A stretch of 64,000 bases of DNA from an uncultured Pontibacter sp. (GTDB taxonomy: Bacteria; Bacteroidota; Bacteroidia; Cytophagales; Hymenobacteraceae): the NCBI RefSeq assembly GCF_947492645.1, contig NZ_CANLMZ010000001.1, positions 248,001 through 312,000 of the forward strand, read 5' to 3'. The position numbers were made by a program, and so were the translations under genes. Below are positions 62,409 to 64,000 of this stretch, piece after piece. Position 1 is the stretch's first letter, and every line of letters starts with the position of its first letter. The notes under the pieces were generated by a model. It was given only the letters and a program-made list of their open reading frames with translations, ran no database searches and had not been told where the DNA came from.

Positions 62409-63338
62409 CTACTTTGTTTTAGCGTAATATACCTTTCCTATAAAAGACCGCACAAACATGTTCAGGCGCATGTTGGCTTCATAATCATGCCCTGCCAGAA
62501 AATCTATTCTGTTAAAGGTAGCGTCTGTTCTCGTCCAGGAGTCGGGGGTGTAGCCGGGGCTGTTTATACTTACTTTGATTTTGTTGGAGATCGGGTCCTG
62601 GCTTACATTCAGGTTAACAACGTAGGAGGCAGGCACCTTACCTTCCTTAGCCTCATAGTTGGGGTAGTAATTAAAGGCCGGCCCTTTGTTTGGGCTTTTA
62701 GTAGGATTGTTGCGCTGCATAAGCACAACTGTGTTGTTTACCAATCGCTTTATACTTTCGCGCTGGCGCTTTTTAAAGCCCTTAGAAAAATTAATGCTAT
62801 CTATAGCGAAACTGATGATACCGGGCTGTTCCACGTTAAGTGGCTCATATAGTTCATTAACTGTAATAAGCCTTTTAAACGGGCCTGCTACAATGCTATC
62901 GGTGTAAAAGTCCTGCTCGTGCTGCAGAAAATTCTCCTCTGGCGAGAAAAGTTTTAGTTCGTTATACAAATCATCTTGCACACCTCCTCTTAACTTGCCG
63001 ATGCCGCTGTTTGGCCGCAGGTATAACTGATAGTATACGCCTGGTTGATTCTCAATCACGAGCTTATCCAGCGAGGCTACCAGAGTATAGTTATACTTGC
63101 GGTAGCGCTTCCTGGCCGTAGTATCTACATCAAAGGTGTGCTTCTCTTGCCCAAGCGTTTCTATTTTCTGCAGAAACCAACCATTTACGCGGTTAAACTG
63201 ATAATCATACTTATCGCCGGCGTTATTAGAAAAAGTAAGCTTATCTATAGTTACGGGTCTTTGGTATAGATCAGGCGTACACGACCAGGCAAAGAGCCCC
63301 GTCAAAATCAAAGCAGAAAAGTATAGCAGCTTTTTCAT
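62409..63338 (-). CDS. Lipoprotein, unknown
   Basis: A 309-residue lipoprotein: MKKLLYFSALILTGLFAWSC with lipidated Cys20. The mature protein is beta-rich with charged stretches (TFSNNAGDKYDYQFNRVNGWF; VDTTARKRYRKYNYTLV). No recognised domain. Convergent with the MsrB pair, whose last stop lies 13 bases from its end. Confidence 0.68.
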   Translation of the reverse strand: MKKLLYFSALILTGLFAWSCTPDLYQRPVTIDKLTFSNNAGDKYDYQFNRVNGWFLQKIETLGQEKHTFDVDTTARKRYRKYNYTLVASLDKLVIENQPGVYYQLYLRPNSGIGKLRGGVQDDLYNELKLFSPEENFLQHEQDFYTDSIVAGPFKRLITVNELYEPLNVEQPGIISFAIDSINFSKGFKKRQRESIKRLVNNTVVLMQRNNPTKSPNKGPAFNYYPNYEAKEGKVPASYVVNLNVSQDPISNKIKVSINSPGYTPDSWTRTDATFNRIDFLAGHDYEANMRLNMFVRSFIGKVYYAKTK

Positions 63339-63447
63339 ATAACTTTGTTTTAGAGTTAGCTATACTAATTAACTAAGTTTTTAGTTATAAAACAACAGTC
63401 ACTGCTCTGTTTTCATTGTATACTCTTTAAACATCTTATTAAAACAA

Positions 63448-63479
63448 AAGGCACCTGCCGAGTTGCCGGCCGGTGCCTT
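63448..63479 (-). terminator. Terminator of the right-edge gene
   Basis: AAGGCACCTGCCG (63448-63460) pairs with CGGCCGGTGCCTT (63467-63479) with one mismatch around AGTTGC; A-rich 63440-63449 is the minus-strand U tract. It lies 20 bases past the gene end at 63500. Confidence 0.75.
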
Positions 63480-63499
63480 CTTCTATTTTGGTAACATAC

Positions 63500-64000
63500 T
63501 TATTGGTATACAGATGCGAGTACAACAACTACAACGGCTGTAATGGCAGCCAACCCTATGCCGGCTCCAGCTGCTACTTTACCGGCTTTTTTTCGGTGTG
63601 CCTGCTGCTCATACCCTTTCACATAATGTGGGTCTGTGAGGTAATTAATATTAGAGACTGGATTGCGGTAGGCTTTAGGCTTCGTTAAACCAATGGCTGC
63701 GGAACCAGCCAGGCCATAAGGAAAAAAAAGTGCACATCCCGCTGATCCCCACATTGCTCCGGTGCCTTTGTATAACCTCCTCGCATCATCGCTCCCTAAC
63801 TGGTACATCTGGTCCGGGTTTAAATAGTTGCTGCTACTGGTTTGGCTCTCGGGCAGGTTCTGTGTAAACACCTCTTTAGTGCCATTGGCAAAATGTATCA
63901 TAAATACATCAGCCTTGGGTAAAGTATGTAAAGCGCCATGCAGCGAGTCGGGGTGCTGATACACAATTTCCTGCAGTTTTATCTCCAGTACACGCGCCAT
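63500..64000 (-). CDS. Hypothetical protein, 5' end outside window
   Basis: At least 166 residues; although an ATG coincides with base 64000, the reading probably continues beyond the edge, because similar Bacteroidota proteins carry a signal peptide before the VLEIKLQEIVYQH...LPKADVFMIHFANGTKEVF domain. The C-terminal half is Gly/Ala rich with a hydrophobic helix (AGAGIGLAAITAVVVVVLAS). Likely exported. No known function. Confidence 0.6.
   Translation of the reverse strand: MARVLEIKLQEIVYQHPDSLHGALHTLPKADVFMIHFANGTKEVFTQNLPESQTSSSNYLNPDQMYQLGSDDARRLYKGTGAMWGSAGCALFFPYGLAGSAAIGLTKPKAYRNPVSNINYLTDPHYVKGYEQQAHRKKAGKVAAGAGIGLAAITAVVVVVLASVYQ

Overview
The window looks like the chromosome of a pigmented aerobic member of the Bacteroidota, most likely order Cytophagales, family Hymenobacteraceae (Pontibacter-like). 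The evidence is three secreted proteins with type IX secretion C-terminal sorting domains, a CruF/CrtD-type carotenoid cluster, many lipoproteins with short signal peptides, promoter-like TAnnTTTG elements, almost no Shine-Dalgarno sequences, and several families typical of the phylum (DUF4783, DUF4105/Lnb, baeRF, Mpo1-like DUF962). GC is moderate by eye. The species assignment is inference. I saw no rRNA, tRNA, CRISPR array, prophage or plasmid backbone.

Layout. 1-1020: a REP-associated tyrosine transposase flanked by GTAG-headed hairpins, with an upstream gene-less stretch sharing its leader. 1-9 kb: envelope and hypothetical genes (OmpA-like lipoprotein, a T9SS cargo, small Hsp20, alpha/beta hydrolase, RlpA-like lipoprotein). 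9.5-22 kb: mostly housekeeping (Mpo1-like protein, ZIP transporter, methyltransferase, nadC, gpmI, a cytophagalysin-type metalloprotease, YjbQ, prfA, thioredoxin). 22-25.6 kb: carotenoid operon with a TetR-like gene. 25.8-35.5 kb: SNF2 helicase, then rbfA / methyltransferase / LolE-like permease, then glyA-tatC-rpiB. 35.7-38.5 kb: a 919-residue seven-IPT T9SS protein. 38.8-45.1 kb: phosphatase, a stress-like SDR with two hydrophilic small proteins, pterin dehydratase, and rsmI / Lnb-like / inositol phosphatase / small Cys-rich membrane protein. 45-53 kb: MscS channel, radical SAM/SPASM enzyme, baeRF protein, radA and a large CHASE-PAS histidine kinase. 53-64 kb: second DUF962 protein, fumC, a GIY-YIG nuclease and Cys-cluster protein separated by a large inverted repeat, SDRs, rlmF, GNAT, and two tandem MsrB-type genes.

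How genes work together. Clear transcription units are gpmI plus a lipoprotein gene, trx plus a small acidic gene, SRPBCC-crtD-cruF, rbfA-methyltransferase-permease, glyA-tatC-rpiB (tatC and rpiB overlap by one base) and rsmI-lnb-like-IMPase. Transcription units are often closed by strong hairpins, some of which include a stop codon.

The most unusual signals are not single genes. One is a heptamer, TATACTT/AAGTATA, which I counted by eye about 148 times on the two strands where about 10 are expected by chance; it occurs in coding and intergenic DNA and is absent from several long genes. The other is the REP/transposase locus at the left edge. No multi-gene defence or biosynthetic system that I could call new is evident. 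Coordinates come from reading the sequence; functions are from recognised motifs without any database search.
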